From: Alistipes sp. Zagget8
Lineage (GTDB): Bacteria > Bacteroidota > Bacteroidia > Bacteroidales > Rikenellaceae
Direction: 5' to 3'
DNA length: 64,000 nt
Assembly: GCA_001941065.1 (NCBI GenBank)
Contig: MSHJ01000003.1
Span: forward strand, 79,038 to 143,037
The position numbers and the translations under genes were made by a program. The notes under the pieces are model-generated. The model did not search any database, was not told the origin of the DNA, and was given only the letters and a program-made list of their open reading frames with translations. Positions 52,776 to 62,781 of this stretch are shown piece by piece (position 1 is the stretch's first letter; each line of letters begins with the position of its first letter).

Positions 52776-54797
52776 ATGACACGCGAAGAATTTCAGAACG
52801 ACATCCGTGCGGGTATTCCCGACCGGCTTCCCGCCGCAAAACCTTACGATAAACAGATCAACCATGCGCCCAAGCGCAAGGAGATACTCTCGGAGGAGGA
52901 GAAGGCGCTGGCGCTGAAAAACGCCCTGCGTTATTTCCCCGCGAAGCACCACGCCGCGCTGGCGAAGGAGTTTGCCGAGGAGCTGCATCGCTACGGACGT
53001 ATCTATATGTACCGCCTGCGTCCCGACTACGAGATGTATGCGCGGCCGATCGACGAATATCCCGCCCGGTGCCGGCAGGCGGCGGCCATTATGCTGATGA
53101 TCCAGAACAACCTCGACCCGCGGGTCGCCCAGCATCCCCATGAACTGATTACTTACGGCGGCAACGGCGCGGTGTTCCAGAACTGGGCGCAGTACCGGCT
53201 GGCGATGCAGTACCTTTCGGAGATGACCGAAGACCAGACGCTGGTGATGTACTCGGGGCATCCGCTGGGGCTGTTTCCGTCGCACCCGGACGCTCCGCGC
53301 GTGGTGGTGACCAACGGCATGGTGATTCCCAACTATTCGAAACCCGACGACTGGGAGCGGCTGAATGCCCTCGGGGTGTCGCAGTACGGACAGATGACCG
53401 CCGGGTCGTATATGTACATCGGGCCGCAGGGCATTGTCCACGGCACGACGATCACGGTGATGAACGCCGCCCGCAAACGCTTCGCGGAGGGCCGCACGGA
53501 CACGCGCGGCATGCTGTTCGTCACGTCGGGCCTCGGCGGCATGTCAGGAGCCCAGCCCAAGGCGGGCAACATTTCGGGCGTGGTGTCGGTCGTCGCCGAG
53601 ATCAACCCCAAGGCGGCGCAGAAGCGTTACGAGCAGGGGTGGGTCGATGAACTGCATGAAGCTCTGGATGAACTGGTGCCGCGTATCCGTCAGGCTGTCA
53701 AGGCGAAAGAGGTCGTGTCGCTGGCCTACGTGGGCAATGTCGTGGACCTTTGGGAACGGCTCGCCGCGGAGGAGATTGCGGTCGACCTGGGTTCGGACCA
53801 GACCTCGCTGCACAATCCCTGGGCGGGCGGTTATTACCCCGTGGGGCTGAGTTACGAGGCTTCGAACAAGATGATGGCCGAAGAGCCCGGGCGCTTCCGC
53901 GAATGTGTCCAGGAGTCGCTGCGGCGGCAGGTCGAGGCCATCAACAAACTGACCGCCCGGGGGATGTATTTCTTCGACTACGGCAATGCCTTCCTGCTGG
54001 AAGCCTCGCGGGCCGGGGCGGCGGTGACGGGCGAGGGCGGACGTTTCCGCTATCCCTCCTATGTGCAGGATATTATGGGCCCGATGTTCTTCGACTACGG
54101 CTTCGGACCTTTCCGCTGGGTCTGCACGTCGGGACGTCCCGAGGACCTCGAGACGACCGACCGGCTGGCCGCCGAGGTGCTGGAGGAGATTCGGAAGACG
54201 GCTCCCGACGACATCCGGGGCCAGCTGGACGACAATATCCACTGGATTCGCGAGGCCGGGCGCAACAAACTGGTGGTGGGGTCGCAGGCCCGCATCCTCT
54301 ATGCCGACTGCGAGGGCCGCACGAAGATCGCCGAGGCTTTCAACCGCGCCATCGCCGAGGGCCGCATCACGGCTCCCGTGGTGCTGGGACGCGACCACCA
54401 CGACGTTTCGGGCACCGATTCGCCCTACCGCGAGACCTCGAACATCTACGACGGTTCGAACCTGACGGCGGACATGGCTGTGCAGAACGTCATCGGCGAT
54501 GCTTTCCGCGGCGCCACGTGGGTCTCGATCCACAACGGCGGCGGCGTGGGCTGGGGCGAGGTCATCAACGGCGGCTTCGGGATGGTGATCGACGGTTCGG
54601 AGGATGCCGGCCGCCGCATCCGCGAAATGCTGCTGTGGGACGTCAACAACGGCATCGCCCGCCGCAGCTGGGCCCGCAACGAAGGGGCCGTCGAGGCCAT
54701 CCGCCGCGAGATGGAACGCACGCCGGGACTGCGCGTGACGCTGCCTGTTTTCGCCGACGATGACATCATTTGCAATGCACTGAAAGAGAACGATTAA
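52776..54797 (+). CDS. hutU: Urocanate hydratase
   Basis: A 673-residue urocanase: ITYGGNGAVFQNWAQYRLAMQYLSEM, MYSGHPLGLFPSHPDAPRVVVTNGMVIPNY, and the NAD-binding part LFVTSGLGGMSGAQPKAG, with WVSIHNGGGVGWGEVINGGFG near the end. It hydrates urocanate to imidazolonepropionate. It is longer than the roughly 560 residues of E. coli-type HutU, as is usual for the long Bacteroidetes form. Confidence 0.96.
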   Translation: MTREEFQNDIRAGIPDRLPAAKPYDKQINHAPKRKEILSEEEKALALKNALRYFPAKHHAALAKEFAEELHRYGRIYMYRLRPDYEMYARPIDEYPARCRQAAAIMLMIQNNLDPRVAQHPHELITYGGNGAVFQNWAQYRLAMQYLSEMTEDQTLVMYSGHPLGLFPSHPDAPRVVVTNGMVIPNYSKPDDWERLNALGVSQYGQMTAGSYMYIGPQGIVHGTTITVMNAARKRFAEGRTDTRGMLFVTSGLGGMSGAQPKAGNISGVVSVVAEINPKAAQKRYEQGWVDELHEALDELVPRIRQAVKAKEVVSLAYVGNVVDLWERLAAEEIAVDLGSDQTSLHNPWAGGYYPVGLSYEASNKMMAEEPGRFRECVQESLRRQVEAINKLTARGMYFFDYGNAFLLEASRAGAAVTGEGGRFRYPSYVQDIMGPMFFDYGFGPFRWVCTSGRPEDLETTDRLAAEVLEEIRKTAPDDIRGQLDDNIHWIREAGRNKLVVGSQARILYADCEGRTKIAEAFNRAIAEGRITAPVVLGRDHHDVSGTDSPYRETSNIYDGSNLTADMAVQNVIGDAFRGATWVSIHNGGGVGWGEVINGGFGMVIDGSEDAGRRIREMLLWDVNNGIARRSWARNEGAVEAIRREMERTPGLRVTLPVFADDDIICNALKEND

Positions 54798-54813
54798 AAA
54801 CCCGTTATTTCAC

Positions 54814-56295
54814 ATGGAACATCACCATATCACCGCGGACCATCTTTCGATTGACCGGGTCCGCGAAATCCTCGACCGACACCTGCCGCTCGCACTGAGC
54901 GACGACGCCCGGGCGCGTATCGTCCGCTGCCGCGAATACCTCGACCGCAAGATGGAGAATCCCGAGCGGCCGATTTACGGCATCACCACCGGCTTCGGGT
55001 CGCTGTGCGACATCTCGGTGGGGCGCGACGAACTGTCGCGGCTGCAGCAGAACTTAGTGATGTCGCACGCCTGCGGCACCGGGGAGCGCGTTCCGTCGGA
55101 AATCGTGAGACTGATCCTGCTGCTGAAAATACAGTCGCTCTCCTACGGCCATTCGGGCGTGCAGCTGGCGACGGTCGAACGCCTCGTGGAGTTCTTCAAC
55201 CGCGACATCCTGCCTGTAGTCTACCAGCAGGGTTCGCTGGGCGCCTCGGGCGACCTCGCGCCGCTGGCCCACATGAGCCTGCCGCTGCTGGGGCTGGGCG
55301 AGGTGGAGTATAAGGGCCAGGTGCGGCCTTCGGCCGAGGTGCTGGCCGAAACGGGACTGGAACCCCTCGAACTGCATTCGAAAGAGGGACTCGCCCTGCT
55401 GAACGGCACGCAGTTTATGAGTGCCTACGGCGTCTGGTCGTTGATCCGGGCCCGGCGGCTGAGCGAGTGGGCCGACCGCATCGGGGCGCTGGCGCTGGAT
55501 GCCTTCGACGGGCGTATCGAGCCTTTCTGCGACGAGGTGCATCTCATCCGTGCCCACCGGGGACAGCTGGCCACGGCCCGCGCCATCCGCAATCTGCTGG
55601 AGGGCAGCGAACTGATCGTCCGTCCGAAGAAACATGTGCAGGACCCTTATTCGTTCCGCTGCATGCCGCAGGTGCATGGCGCAACGAAGGACACCATCGA
55701 CTATGTGGAGAGTGTGCTGACCACCGAAATCAACTCCACGACCGACAATCCGACGGTCTTCCCCGAGGAGGATATGGTCGTTTCGGCGGGCAATTTTCAC
55801 GGCCAGCCGATCGCTTTGGCGATGGATTTTCTGGCGATAGCCCTGGCGGAGTTGGGCAACATCTCCGAACGCCGCACCTACAAACTGATCTCGGGAGCCC
55901 GCGAGCTGCCGAAATTCCTCGTGGCGAATCCCGGACTGAACAGCGGTTTCATGATCCCGCAGTACACTGCGGCGTCGATCGTGAGCCAGTCCAAAGGGCT
56001 CTGCATGCCCGCGTCGGTCGATTCGATTCCCTCGTCGCAGGGGCAGGAGGACCATGTGAGCATGGGTTCCAATGCCGCCACGAAGCTCTGGCGCGTGGTC
56101 TGCAACACCGAGCGGGTGCTGGCCATCGAACTGTTCAACGCCGCGCAGGCCATCGAATTCCGCCGCCCGGCGCATACGTCGCCCGCGCTGGAACGCCTGT
56201 TGGCCGACTACCGGCGGCAGGTGCCGTTTATCGACAACGACGAGGTGATGTATCCTCATATCGAAGCCTCGATCCGATTCCTGCATACGCTATGA
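54814..56295 (+). CDS. hutH: Histidine ammonia-lyase
   Basis: A 493-residue ammonia-lyase with the MIO-forming triad in GSLGASGDLAPLAHM (Ala-Ser-Gly, about 146-148), ITTGFGSLCDISV, and SMGSNAATK. It deaminates histidine to urocanate, the first step of the pathway, although it is third in the operon. Its last 4 bases overlap hutI. Confidence 0.97.
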   Translation: MEHHHITADHLSIDRVREILDRHLPLALSDDARARIVRCREYLDRKMENPERPIYGITTGFGSLCDISVGRDELSRLQQNLVMSHACGTGERVPSEIVRLILLLKIQSLSYGHSGVQLATVERLVEFFNRDILPVVYQQGSLGASGDLAPLAHMSLPLLGLGEVEYKGQVRPSAEVLAETGLEPLELHSKEGLALLNGTQFMSAYGVWSLIRARRLSEWADRIGALALDAFDGRIEPFCDEVHLIRAHRGQLATARAIRNLLEGSELIVRPKKHVQDPYSFRCMPQVHGATKDTIDYVESVLTTEINSTTDNPTVFPEEDMVVSAGNFHGQPIALAMDFLAIALAELGNISERRTYKLISGARELPKFLVANPGLNSGFMIPQYTAASIVSQSKGLCMPASVDSIPSSQGQEDHVSMGSNAATKLWRVVCNTERVLAIELFNAAQAIEFRRPAHTSPALERLLADYRRQVPFIDNDEVMYPHIEASIRFLHTL

Positions 56296-57536
56296 AACTG
56301 CTCGTGACGAATATCGGCCGCATCGTCGGCATCGATTCGACGGATCGTCTCCGGGTCTGCGGCGCGGAGATGAACCGGCTGGAAACCTTCACCGATGCCT
56401 GGCTGCTGGTCGACAACGGACGTTTCGCAGCCTTCGGGCGTATGGAAGAACTGGGCGAGATCGCCGCCGACAGGGTGGTCGATGCCGAAGGGGGTATGCT
56501 CTTTCCGTCGTTCTGCGACTCGCACACCCATCTGGTCTATGCCGGAAGCCGCGAGCGGGAATTTCTGGACAAGATCAACGGACTCTCCTATGAAGAGATC
56601 GCCCGGCGGGGCGGGGGAATCCTCAATTCCGCCGACCTGCTGCACGAAACCTCCGAAGACAACCTCTATCTGCAGGCGATGGAGCGGGTGCGCGAGATCA
56701 CGGCGATGGGTACGGGGTGTGTGGAGATTAAGAGCGGTTACGGCCTTTCGACCGAAGACGAGCTGAAGATGCTGCGGGTCATCCGCCGTATCCGCGAGAC
56801 GTCGCCGCTGGAGGTGCGTGCCACATTCCTCGGGGCGCATGCCGTGGCCCGGGCTTACCGGGGACGGCAGGGGGAGTATGTCGACCTTATTTGCCGCGAG
56901 ATGCTGCCCGCCGTGGCTGCCGAAGGGCTGGCCGATTTCGTCGATGTCTTCTGCGACGAAGGGTTTTTCACCGTCGAAGAGACGGCCTGCATCCTCCGGG
57001 CCGGGCGCAAGCTGGGCCTGCGGGGGAAGATTCACGCCAACGAACTGGCCGTCTCGGGCGGCGTGCAGGTGGGTGTGGAGTACGACGCCCTCTCGGTCGA
57101 CCACCTCGAGCGCATGGGGGCGGAGGAGATTGAGGCTCTGCACGGTGCGGTGACCATGCCGACGCTGCTGCCCGGCGCGGCTTTCTTCCTCGGCATGAGC
57201 TATCCTCCGGCCCGCGCGATGATTGAAGCGGGGCTGGGTGTGGCGCTGGCCTCGGACTACAATCCCGGGTCGTCGCCTTCGGGCAATATGCGCATGGTCG
57301 TGGCGCTGGCCTCGATCCGCATGAAGATGACTCCCGCGGAGGCTATCAACGCCGCGACGCTCAACGGCGCCTACGCCATGGGGCTGAGTCACGACTACGG
57401 AAGCATCACTTTAGGTAAAGTCGCCAATTTCTTCATTACGAATCCGATGCCGTCGGTCGAGTTCTTCTCCTACGCCTATCAGACGCCGTTGATCCGGCAG
57501 GTGTTCCTGAAAGGCGGCTTAATAAGCCGCTTTTAG
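56292..57536 (+). CDS. hutI: Imidazolonepropionase
   Basis: A 414-residue amidohydrolase: metal-binding SHTHLVYAGSRE, GIKSGYGLS-like segment EIKSGYGLSTEDELKMLRVI, HANELAVSGGV and SDYNPGSSPSGNM. It opens imidazolonepropionate to formimino-glutamate, the FtcD substrate. ATG at 56292 overlaps the hutH stop (ATGA). Last gene of the operon. Confidence 0.97.
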   Translation: MKLLVTNIGRIVGIDSTDRLRVCGAEMNRLETFTDAWLLVDNGRFAAFGRMEELGEIAADRVVDAEGGMLFPSFCDSHTHLVYAGSREREFLDKINGLSYEEIARRGGGILNSADLLHETSEDNLYLQAMERVREITAMGTGCVEIKSGYGLSTEDELKMLRVIRRIRETSPLEVRATFLGAHAVARAYRGRQGEYVDLICREMLPAVAAEGLADFVDVFCDEGFFTVEETACILRAGRKLGLRGKIHANELAVSGGVQVGVEYDALSVDHLERMGAEEIEALHGAVTMPTLLPGAAFFLGMSYPPARAMIEAGLGVALASDYNPGSSPSGNMRMVVALASIRMKMTPAEAINAATLNGAYAMGLSHDYGSITLGKVANFFITNPMPSVEFFSYAYQTPLIRQVFLKGGLISRF

Positions 57537-57634
57537 GGGCGACGGCAGGTCAGTGCGTTTCTGAGACAAATTTGCGCTTCGGCCATTTTTTTCGGTTTTT
57601 GGCAGGATGGTGCGTTTTTTGACTGTTGATACCC

Positions 57635-58540
57635 ATGAAAACGATAGTATGGATAATCTGCCTCGCCGTGTGCGGGGCCGTAAATGCACAGAATATGAAA
57701 CCGTTGACACCGGAAGAGGAGCGTGTGATCGTGGACAAGGGCACCGAAGCGCCCTTCACGGGACGTTATTACAACCATAAGGAGCCGGGAACCTACGTCT
57801 GCCGCCGGTGCGGGGCGCCGTTGTACCGTTCGGCGGACAAGTTCGACGCCGGATGCGGCTGGCCGAGTTTCGACGACGAGATTCCCGGAGCCGTGAAACG
57901 CACGCTGGATGCCGACGGATGGCGCACGGAGATCACCTGCGCCAAATGCGGCGGACATCTGGGTCATGTGTTTACGGGCGAGGGGTTTACGCCCCGCAAT
58001 ACCCGCCATTGCGTCAACTCCCTTTCGCTGGAGTTCGTGCCTGCGGCCAAAAAGGAGCAGATCGAGACGGCAATCTTCGCCGGAGGTTGTTTCTGGGGTG
58101 TGGAGCACCTGCTGTCGAAGGAGCCGGGGGTGCTCGATGTCGAGTCGGGGTACATCGGCGGCCACACGGAGAATCCCACTTACGAGGAGGTGTGCAGTCA
58201 CCGCACGGGACACGCCGAGGCGGTGCGCGTGACGTTTGACCCGTCGAAAGTCTCCTACGAGAAGCTGGCACGCCTGTTTTTCGAGATTCACGACCCCACG
58301 CAGGTCGGCAGGCAGGGTCCCGACATCGGCGACCAGTACCGTTCGGCGGTTTTCTACACCACGCCCGCCCAGCGCGAGACGGCTGAAAAGCTGATTGCCG
58401 AATTGCGTGCGAAAGGGTATGACGTCGTGACGGAGGTCACGCAGGCCACGACTTTCTGGCCCGCCGAGGGGTATCATCAGGATTATTACGACCGCAAGGG
58501 CACGCAGCCTTACTGCCACGGTTATACCAAGCGTTTCTGA
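57635..58540 (+). CDS. msrAB: Exported methionine sulfoxide reductase MsrB-MsrA fusion
   Basis: A 301-residue protein with signal peptide [18 protein letters not shown]. MsrB comes first (two CxxC zinc sites, [10 protein letters not shown] and [14 protein letters not shown], catalytic Cys in [11 protein letters not shown]), MsrA second ([13 protein letters not shown] with catalytic Cys, GYIGG, and YHQDYY). It repairs both stereoisomers of methionine sulfoxide in periplasmic proteins. MsrB-MsrA is the less common order but well known in gut Bacteroidetes. Confidence 0.95.
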   Translation: MKTIVWIICLAVCGAVNAQNMKPLTPEEERVIVDKGTEAPFTGRYYNHKEPGTYVCRRCGAPLYRSADKFDAGCGWPSFDDEIPGAVKRTLDADGWRTEITCAKCGGHLGHVFTGEGFTPRNTRHCVNSLSLEFVPAAKKEQIETAIFAGGCFWGVEHLLSKEPGVLDVESGYIGGHTENPTYEEVCSHRTGHAEAVRVTFDPSKVSYEKLARLFFEIHDPTQVGRQGPDIGDQYRSAVFYTTPAQRETAEKLIAELRAKGYDVVTEVTQATTFWPAEGYHQDYYDRKGTQPYCHGYTKRF

Positions 58541-58541
58541 A

Positions 58542-58577
58542 ATGAAAACTCCCGGCCATGCGGCCAGGAGTTTTCAT
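58542..58577. terminator. Bidirectional terminator
   Basis: A 16-bp stem with one mismatch (ATGAAAACTCCCGGCC and complement) between msrAB and the glycosyltransferase gene, overlapping the latter's stop. Confidence 0.8.
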
Positions 58578-59422
58578 TTCAATAGATTGTCCTCCTCGTC
58601 TTTGTATTCCGATTTCTTGGAAAATATTCCGCCGAGGCCTTTCAGCGCCTTGACGGCCCTTACCCAGAAACTATCCAGCAGCGACCCGTCCTTTGAAACG
58701 GTGCCGTAGCCCGTCACGGCGCGTGCCCGGCGTTTGCGGACGAAGGCGATGCGGCCATACTGCTTCAGCCCGAGGGCCAGCGAGCCGTCCTCTCCGCGGA
58801 TGATGTCGGTGCGGATGCCCACTTTGCGGGCCAGTTCCGTGTTGTAGGCGAAGACCAGTCCGCGGACGCTCAGTTCGGGCCGCTTGAACGACTGGAGCCA
58901 CAGGTGCGTGTCACGGGCCAATTCATAGAACCAGAGTCCGAAAGCCGAGTGCGAGGCGTCGGGGATATAGCTCCAGAGCGAGCTGACGGCTACGATGTCT
59001 TTCCGCTCCAGCGCGTCGACCATCGTTTCGACATAGCGCGGCGGGTACATCGTGTCGGCGTCGATATTGATGTGGTACCTGCCGCGGGCGCGTCCCAGTC
59101 CGCAGAGCCGCGCATGGCCGCATCCGGGCGTCGTCTCGCGCTGCCACGGCAGGCCGACGGCCTCGAAAACCTCCGCCGTGCGGTCCTTCGATACGTTGTC
59201 CGTGCCGATGATCTCCATCGGATAGCGGCATTGCTGTTCGGCGAGCGACCAGAGGCACGCCAGCAGGCGCCGCTCCTCGTTGTAAGCGATGACGGAGACC
59301 GTCACCAGCGGACGGTCCGACTGCCGTTCGGCGAGTTTCGCGCGGACCTCGGCGACGGCCGCCGCAGGGGCTTCGGCGAAGGGCTTCTCATAGACGGGAA
59401 GATATTTGGCGTACCATTTCAT
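58574..59422 (-). CDS. Glycosyltransferase family 2
   Basis: A 282-residue GT-A fold enzyme: TVSVIAYNEERRLLACLWSLAEQ, MEIIGTDNVSKDRT, and the metal motif HINIDADTMYPPRYVETMVDAL (DAD). The C-terminal half lacks strong TM segments. It transfers a sugar to an unknown acceptor, probably for surface glycans or lipid-linked sugars. ATG at 59422 is chosen; the long frame upstream to 60241 is antisense to the EamA gene and not real. Confidence 0.88.
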   Translation of the reverse strand: MKWYAKYLPVYEKPFAEAPAAAVAEVRAKLAERQSDRPLVTVSVIAYNEERRLLACLWSLAEQQCRYPMEIIGTDNVSKDRTAEVFEAVGLPWQRETTPGCGHARLCGLGRARGRYHINIDADTMYPPRYVETMVDALERKDIVAVSSLWSYIPDASHSAFGLWFYELARDTHLWLQSFKRPELSVRGLVFAYNTELARKVGIRTDIIRGEDGSLALGLKQYGRIAFVRKRRARAVTGYGTVSKDGSLLDSFWVRAVKALKGLGGIFSKKSEYKDEEDNLLK

Positions 59423-59577
59423 GCGGATGCGTATTTGATTGTACAAAAGTAACATAAAAATCCGCTCTGCCAAACATTTCCGTCGGGATGCGCCGGCGGT
59501 GTGGGCCGGCCCTGCGGAAAAACGGCTCCGGAGGTTGCTTTTCGGCTCCCGGCGGTGTGGAATGCGGATATATTGTT

Positions 59578-59585
59578 TACTTTTG
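59578..59585 (+). promoter_or_regulatory. -7 element of EamA transporter gene
   Basis: TACTTTTG 20 bp upstream of the ATG. Confidence 0.6.
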
Positions 59586-59605
59586 TCGCCGTAAACGGAA
59601 ATCGT

Positions 59606-60484
59606 ATGAATCGCGTCAAAGGAATTCTCTGGGCGGCCCTCTCGTCGTCGACCTTCGGACTGGCTCCGCTGTTCACCCTGCTGCTGATCGGGGTGGGGTA
59701 TTCGTCGTTCGAGGTGCTGACCTACCGCTGGGGCGTGGCGTCGCTCTGCCTGGTGGCCTACGGCCTGACGGCGGGATGTAATTTCCGCCTCGGCAGGCGC
59801 GAATTGGCTACGGTGTTCCTGCTGAGCATTTTCCGCGCCGCCACGTCGCTGAGCCTCGTGATTGCCTACCAGAACATCGCCAGCGGAGTGGCCTCCACCA
59901 TTCATTTCATGTATCCGCTGGTCGTGGCGCTGGTGATGATGTGCTTCTTCCGCGAACGCGGCACGGTGTGGACCTTCGTGGCCATCGGCCTGTCGATTGT
60001 CGGGGCCGTGCTGCTTTCGCAGGGCAACGACGGCTTTACGCGCGGGGATACGACGCTGGGCATCGTCTCGTCGGTGGTGTCGGTCGTCGCCTACGGCGGC
60101 TATATCGTGGGGGTGCGCAAGAGCCGGGCCGTGGGGATCGACTCCACGGTGCTGACCTGTTACGTGATGGCCTTCGGAGCGCTGTTCTTCATCATCGGCG
60201 GGTGTTTCACGGGCGGTATCCGCCTCGAAACCGACCCTCACACATGGCTCTACATCCTCGGCATCGCCCTGCCCGCCACCGCCGTGTCGAACATGGCGCT
60301 GGTACGGGCCATCAAGAGTATCGGGCCGACACTGACCTCGGTTTTAGGCGCCATGGAGCCGCTGACGGCCGTCGTGATCGGCGTGTGGGTCTTCGCCGAG
60401 CCCCTTACGCTGCAGGGGGCGGGAGGTATCCTGCTGATTGTCGCGGCGGTGTCGGTCGTCGTCCTGCGCGGACGGCGGCAGTAA
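59606..60484 (+). CDS. EamA/DMT family transporter
   Basis: A 292-residue protein with ten TM segments in two EamA repeats (SSSTFGLAPLFTLLLIGVGYSSFEVLTYRW; VSVVAYGGYIVGVRKSRAVGIDSTVLTCYVMAFG; GAMEPLTAVVIGVWVFAEPLTLQG). It probably exports a metabolite; substrate unknown. ATG at 59606 follows the -7 element. Confidence 0.92.
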   Translation: MNRVKGILWAALSSSTFGLAPLFTLLLIGVGYSSFEVLTYRWGVASLCLVAYGLTAGCNFRLGRRELATVFLLSIFRAATSLSLVIAYQNIASGVASTIHFMYPLVVALVMMCFFRERGTVWTFVAIGLSIVGAVLLSQGNDGFTRGDTTLGIVSSVVSVVAYGGYIVGVRKSRAVGIDSTVLTCYVMAFGALFFIIGGCFTGGIRLETDPHTWLYILGIALPATAVSNMALVRAIKSIGPTLTSVLGAMEPLTAVVIGVWVFAEPLTLQGAGGILLIVAAVSVVVLRGRRQ

Positions 60485-60495
60485 TCCGAAACAGG

Positions 60496-60529
60496 AAAAA
60501 TCCCGGAGCGTCGACTCCGGGATTTTTTT
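60496..60529. terminator. Bidirectional terminator
   Basis: A-run, stem TCCCGGAG/CTCCGGGA and T-run between convergent genes. Confidence 0.88.
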
Positions 60530-60532
60530 ATT

Positions 60533-61369
60533 TTATAACGTGAAGGTCATGGCGATCGGGTAGTGGTCCGAAATGTAGGGAGCCCCGTAGTCGCCGTCGA
60601 GAGTGGCGAAGGTCAGGCACTTGAGTTGGCCCCGGTAGTAAAGGTGGTCGATCACGATGGTGTCGGGAGCCGAGCCGAATCCGTTGAAGGTCCCTTTATG
60701 ATCCGTTTCCGGTGCCTTGGCGCGGACCGACTGCATGTATTTGGTCAGCGGCTTGAAGATCGGACTGTCGACCGGGGTGTTGAAATCCCCGCCCAAAATC
60801 ACCGCGGATTTTTTGCCCGCGATGCGCTGGATTTCACCGACGATCAGTTTTATGGACTCCTCACGGGCCACCTTGCCGCGGTGGTCGAGGTGGGTGTTGA
60901 AATAGAAAAACTCCTTGCCCGAAGCCTTGTCGCGCAGCTCGACCCACGTCATTGTGCGGTTGCAGGCGCCGTCCCAGCCGCGCGACACCTCGGCAGGGGT
61001 CTCGCTGAGCCATAGCGTGCCGCTGTTCACCAGCTCGAAACGGTCGCGGAGGTAGTAGACGGCCATGATTTCGCCCTTTTCGGCTCCGTCGTCGCGTCCT
61101 GCGCCGACACGCGCATACTGCGGACACTCGGCGTCGATGTACTGCAGCTGGTCGATCAATCCTTCCTGCACGCCGAACACGTCGGGAGCTTCCTGACGAA
61201 TCATCTGCGGCGTGGCGTGACGGCGTTTCGCCCAGTCGTTGTCGCCGTCCCGGGCGCCGCTGTTGCGCAGGTTGTAGGAGATCAGTTTGATCGGCCGGGC
61301 GCCGTCGCCGGCGAATGCCGGCATGGAGAAACAGGCTGCAAGGAGCAGCAGAAGTGCGATTCTTTTCAT
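60533..61369 (-). CDS. Exported endonuclease/exonuclease/phosphatase protein
   Basis: A 278-residue protein with a signal peptide (MKRIALLLLLAACFSMPAFA) and the EEP fold: ISYNLRNSG, QEAPDVFGVQEGLIDQLQYI (catalytic Glu), NTHLDHRGKVAREES, ILGGDFNTP, IDHLYYRG and SDHYPIAMTF. Could be a phosphodiesterase acting on lipids or nucleic acid outside the cytoplasm. It starts 2 bp after the aminotransferase stop. Confidence 0.92.
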   Translation of the reverse strand: MKRIALLLLLAACFSMPAFAGDGARPIKLISYNLRNSGARDGDNDWAKRRHATPQMIRQEAPDVFGVQEGLIDQLQYIDAECPQYARVGAGRDDGAEKGEIMAVYYLRDRFELVNSGTLWLSETPAEVSRGWDGACNRTMTWVELRDKASGKEFFYFNTHLDHRGKVAREESIKLIVGEIQRIAGKKSAVILGGDFNTPVDSPIFKPLTKYMQSVRAKAPETDHKGTFNGFGSAPDTIVIDHLYYRGQLKCLTFATLDGDYGAPYISDHYPIAMTFTL

Positions 61370-61371
61370 GG

Positions 61372-62535
61372 TTATAGAGTTAGTGCTTTTTTGAATCGTT
61401 CGAGTCCGTCGGCCAGCAGTTTTCGCGGGCAGGCGATGTTCAGGCGGATGAATGCATTGCCTGCCGGGCCGTAGATCGCTCCGGGATTGACGAAGAGCCG
61501 TCCTTCCGTAAGCAGGCGTTCCGCCAATGTTTCCGAGTCCATGCCTGCGGCACGGCAGTCGATCCATGCCAGATAGGTGCCTTCGAGGGGCAGTACCGTG
61601 TATTGCGGCAGTTCCCGGGCGAGGTAATCCCGCAGGAAACGGTAGTTTTCAGCAAGATAGGCGTTGAGCGCGTCGAGCCATTCGTCTCCCTCATTGTAAG
61701 CCGCCGTGAGGGCCTCGATGGCGAAGGGGCTGATTTCACCCGTCTCGTTTCGGCCGAGCGCCTGATCGATGCGTTCCCGGATTGTGGCATCCGCGGCGAA
61801 GATGTTGGCGACCTGCAGTCCCGCGAGGTTGAAAGCCTTGCTGGGGGAGGTGCAGGTGACCGAACGCCGGGCGAACTCTTCCGAAAGCGAGGCGAACGGC
61901 GTGTAGCGGAAGCCGGGCATCACCAGCTCGCAGTGAATTTCGTCGGCGACGACGAAGACGTCGTGGCACAGGCAGATTTCGCCGATGCGCCGCAGCTCCT
62001 CCGGTGTCCAGACCCGTCCCGCAGGATTGTGGGGATTGCAGAGCAGCATCAGCTTCACGTCCGGATCGGCCGCCGTGCGTTCGAGGGCTTCGAAATCTAC
62101 CGTGTAGGTGTTGTCGCGGTAGATCAGGTCGCACCCGGCGGCTTCGCAGCCGCTGTTGGCGACGGATATGAAAAAGTGGTTGTAGACGGGTGTCTGCATC
62201 AGCACCTTGTCGCCCGGACGGGTCAGCGCCCGGAGAATGGCCGACAAGGCCGGAATCACACCGGTCACGGGGTGTATCCATGCCCGCTCCGGGGCCCAGC
62301 CGTGCCGCCGGGAGAACCATCCGATGATTGCCGCATAGTAACTCTCCGGGACTTTCGCATAGCCGAAAATCCCGTGTTCGACCCTGCGGCGAAGGGCCTC
62401 GACGACGGGCGGAGCCGTTCTGAAATCCATATCTGCGACCCACATCGGCAGGATGTCGGGTGCAGGTTGTTCGTCCCATTTCACCGAGTTCGTTCCCCGG
62501 CGCGGGATCAGCTCATCGAAATCGTATTTCATCAT
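61372..62535 (-). CDS. MalY/PatB-type aminotransferase (C-S lyase)
   Basis: A 387-residue fold-type I PLP enzyme: MKYDFDELIPRRGTNSVKWD, MWVADMDFRTAPPVVEALRRRVEHGIFGY, LCNPHNPAGRVWT, VVADEIHCELV, and the PLP lysine in TSPSKAFNLAGLQ. MalY/PatB members cleave cystathionine or cysteine conjugates. Start at 62535 (MMKYDF); the upstream extension runs into a hairpin and tRNA. Confidence 0.93.
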   Translation of the reverse strand: MMKYDFDELIPRRGTNSVKWDEQPAPDILPMWVADMDFRTAPPVVEALRRRVEHGIFGYAKVPESYYAAIIGWFSRRHGWAPERAWIHPVTGVIPALSAILRALTRPGDKVLMQTPVYNHFFISVANSGCEAAGCDLIYRDNTYTVDFEALERTAADPDVKLMLLCNPHNPAGRVWTPEELRRIGEICLCHDVFVVADEIHCELVMPGFRYTPFASLSEEFARRSVTCTSPSKAFNLAGLQVANIFAADATIRERIDQALGRNETGEISPFAIEALTAAYNEGDEWLDALNAYLAENYRFLRDYLARELPQYTVLPLEGTYLAWIDCRAAGMDSETLAERLLTEGRLFVNPGAIYGPAGNAFIRLNIACPRKLLADGLERFKKALTL

Positions 62536-62587
62536 GTTATACAATACGCAAAATGACCGTTGAAAGTTTCGCCGGCAGCCGCTGTAT

Positions 62588-62626
62588 ACGACAAATCCCC
62601 GCTCCATGGGAGCAGGGATTTGTCGT
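62588..62626 (-). terminator. Hairpin after tRNA-Asp
   Basis: A 12-bp perfect stem (ACGACAAATCCC and complement) with an inner GCTCC/GGAGC stem. No T-run follows, so it may act as an RNA-processing or weak termination structure. Confidence 0.5.
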
Positions 62627-62633
62627 TGGCTGG

Positions 62634-62707
62634 CGGTGCGTAGGGGACTCGAACCCCTGACCCCGTGCGTGACAGGCACGTATTCTAACCAGCTGAACTA
62701 ACGCACC
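62634..62707 (-). tRNA. tRNA-Asp (GUC)
   Basis: A 74-nt cloverleaf: acceptor GGTGCGT/ACGCACC with discriminator G, anticodon arm CGTGC-CTGTCAC-GCACG giving GUC, T arm AGGGG-TTCGAGT-CCCCT. No CCA encoded. Confidence 0.95.
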
Positions 62708-62726
62708 ATTCCGGTTATTGCGAGTG

Positions 62727-62734
62727 CAAAGATA
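62727..62734 (-). promoter_or_regulatory. -7 element of tRNA-Asp
   Basis: Minus-strand TATCTTTG 19 bp upstream of the tRNA. Confidence 0.65.
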
Positions 62735-62781
62735 CCGTTTTTTCTGAAATCCGCAAATATTTGCGGTGTATTTTTTTGTTT

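Noticed and set aside
55054..56286. 410-codon frame opposite hutH and similar frames opposite hutI and ftcD
   Set aside because: Antisense shadows with no domain features, opposite well-conserved hut genes.
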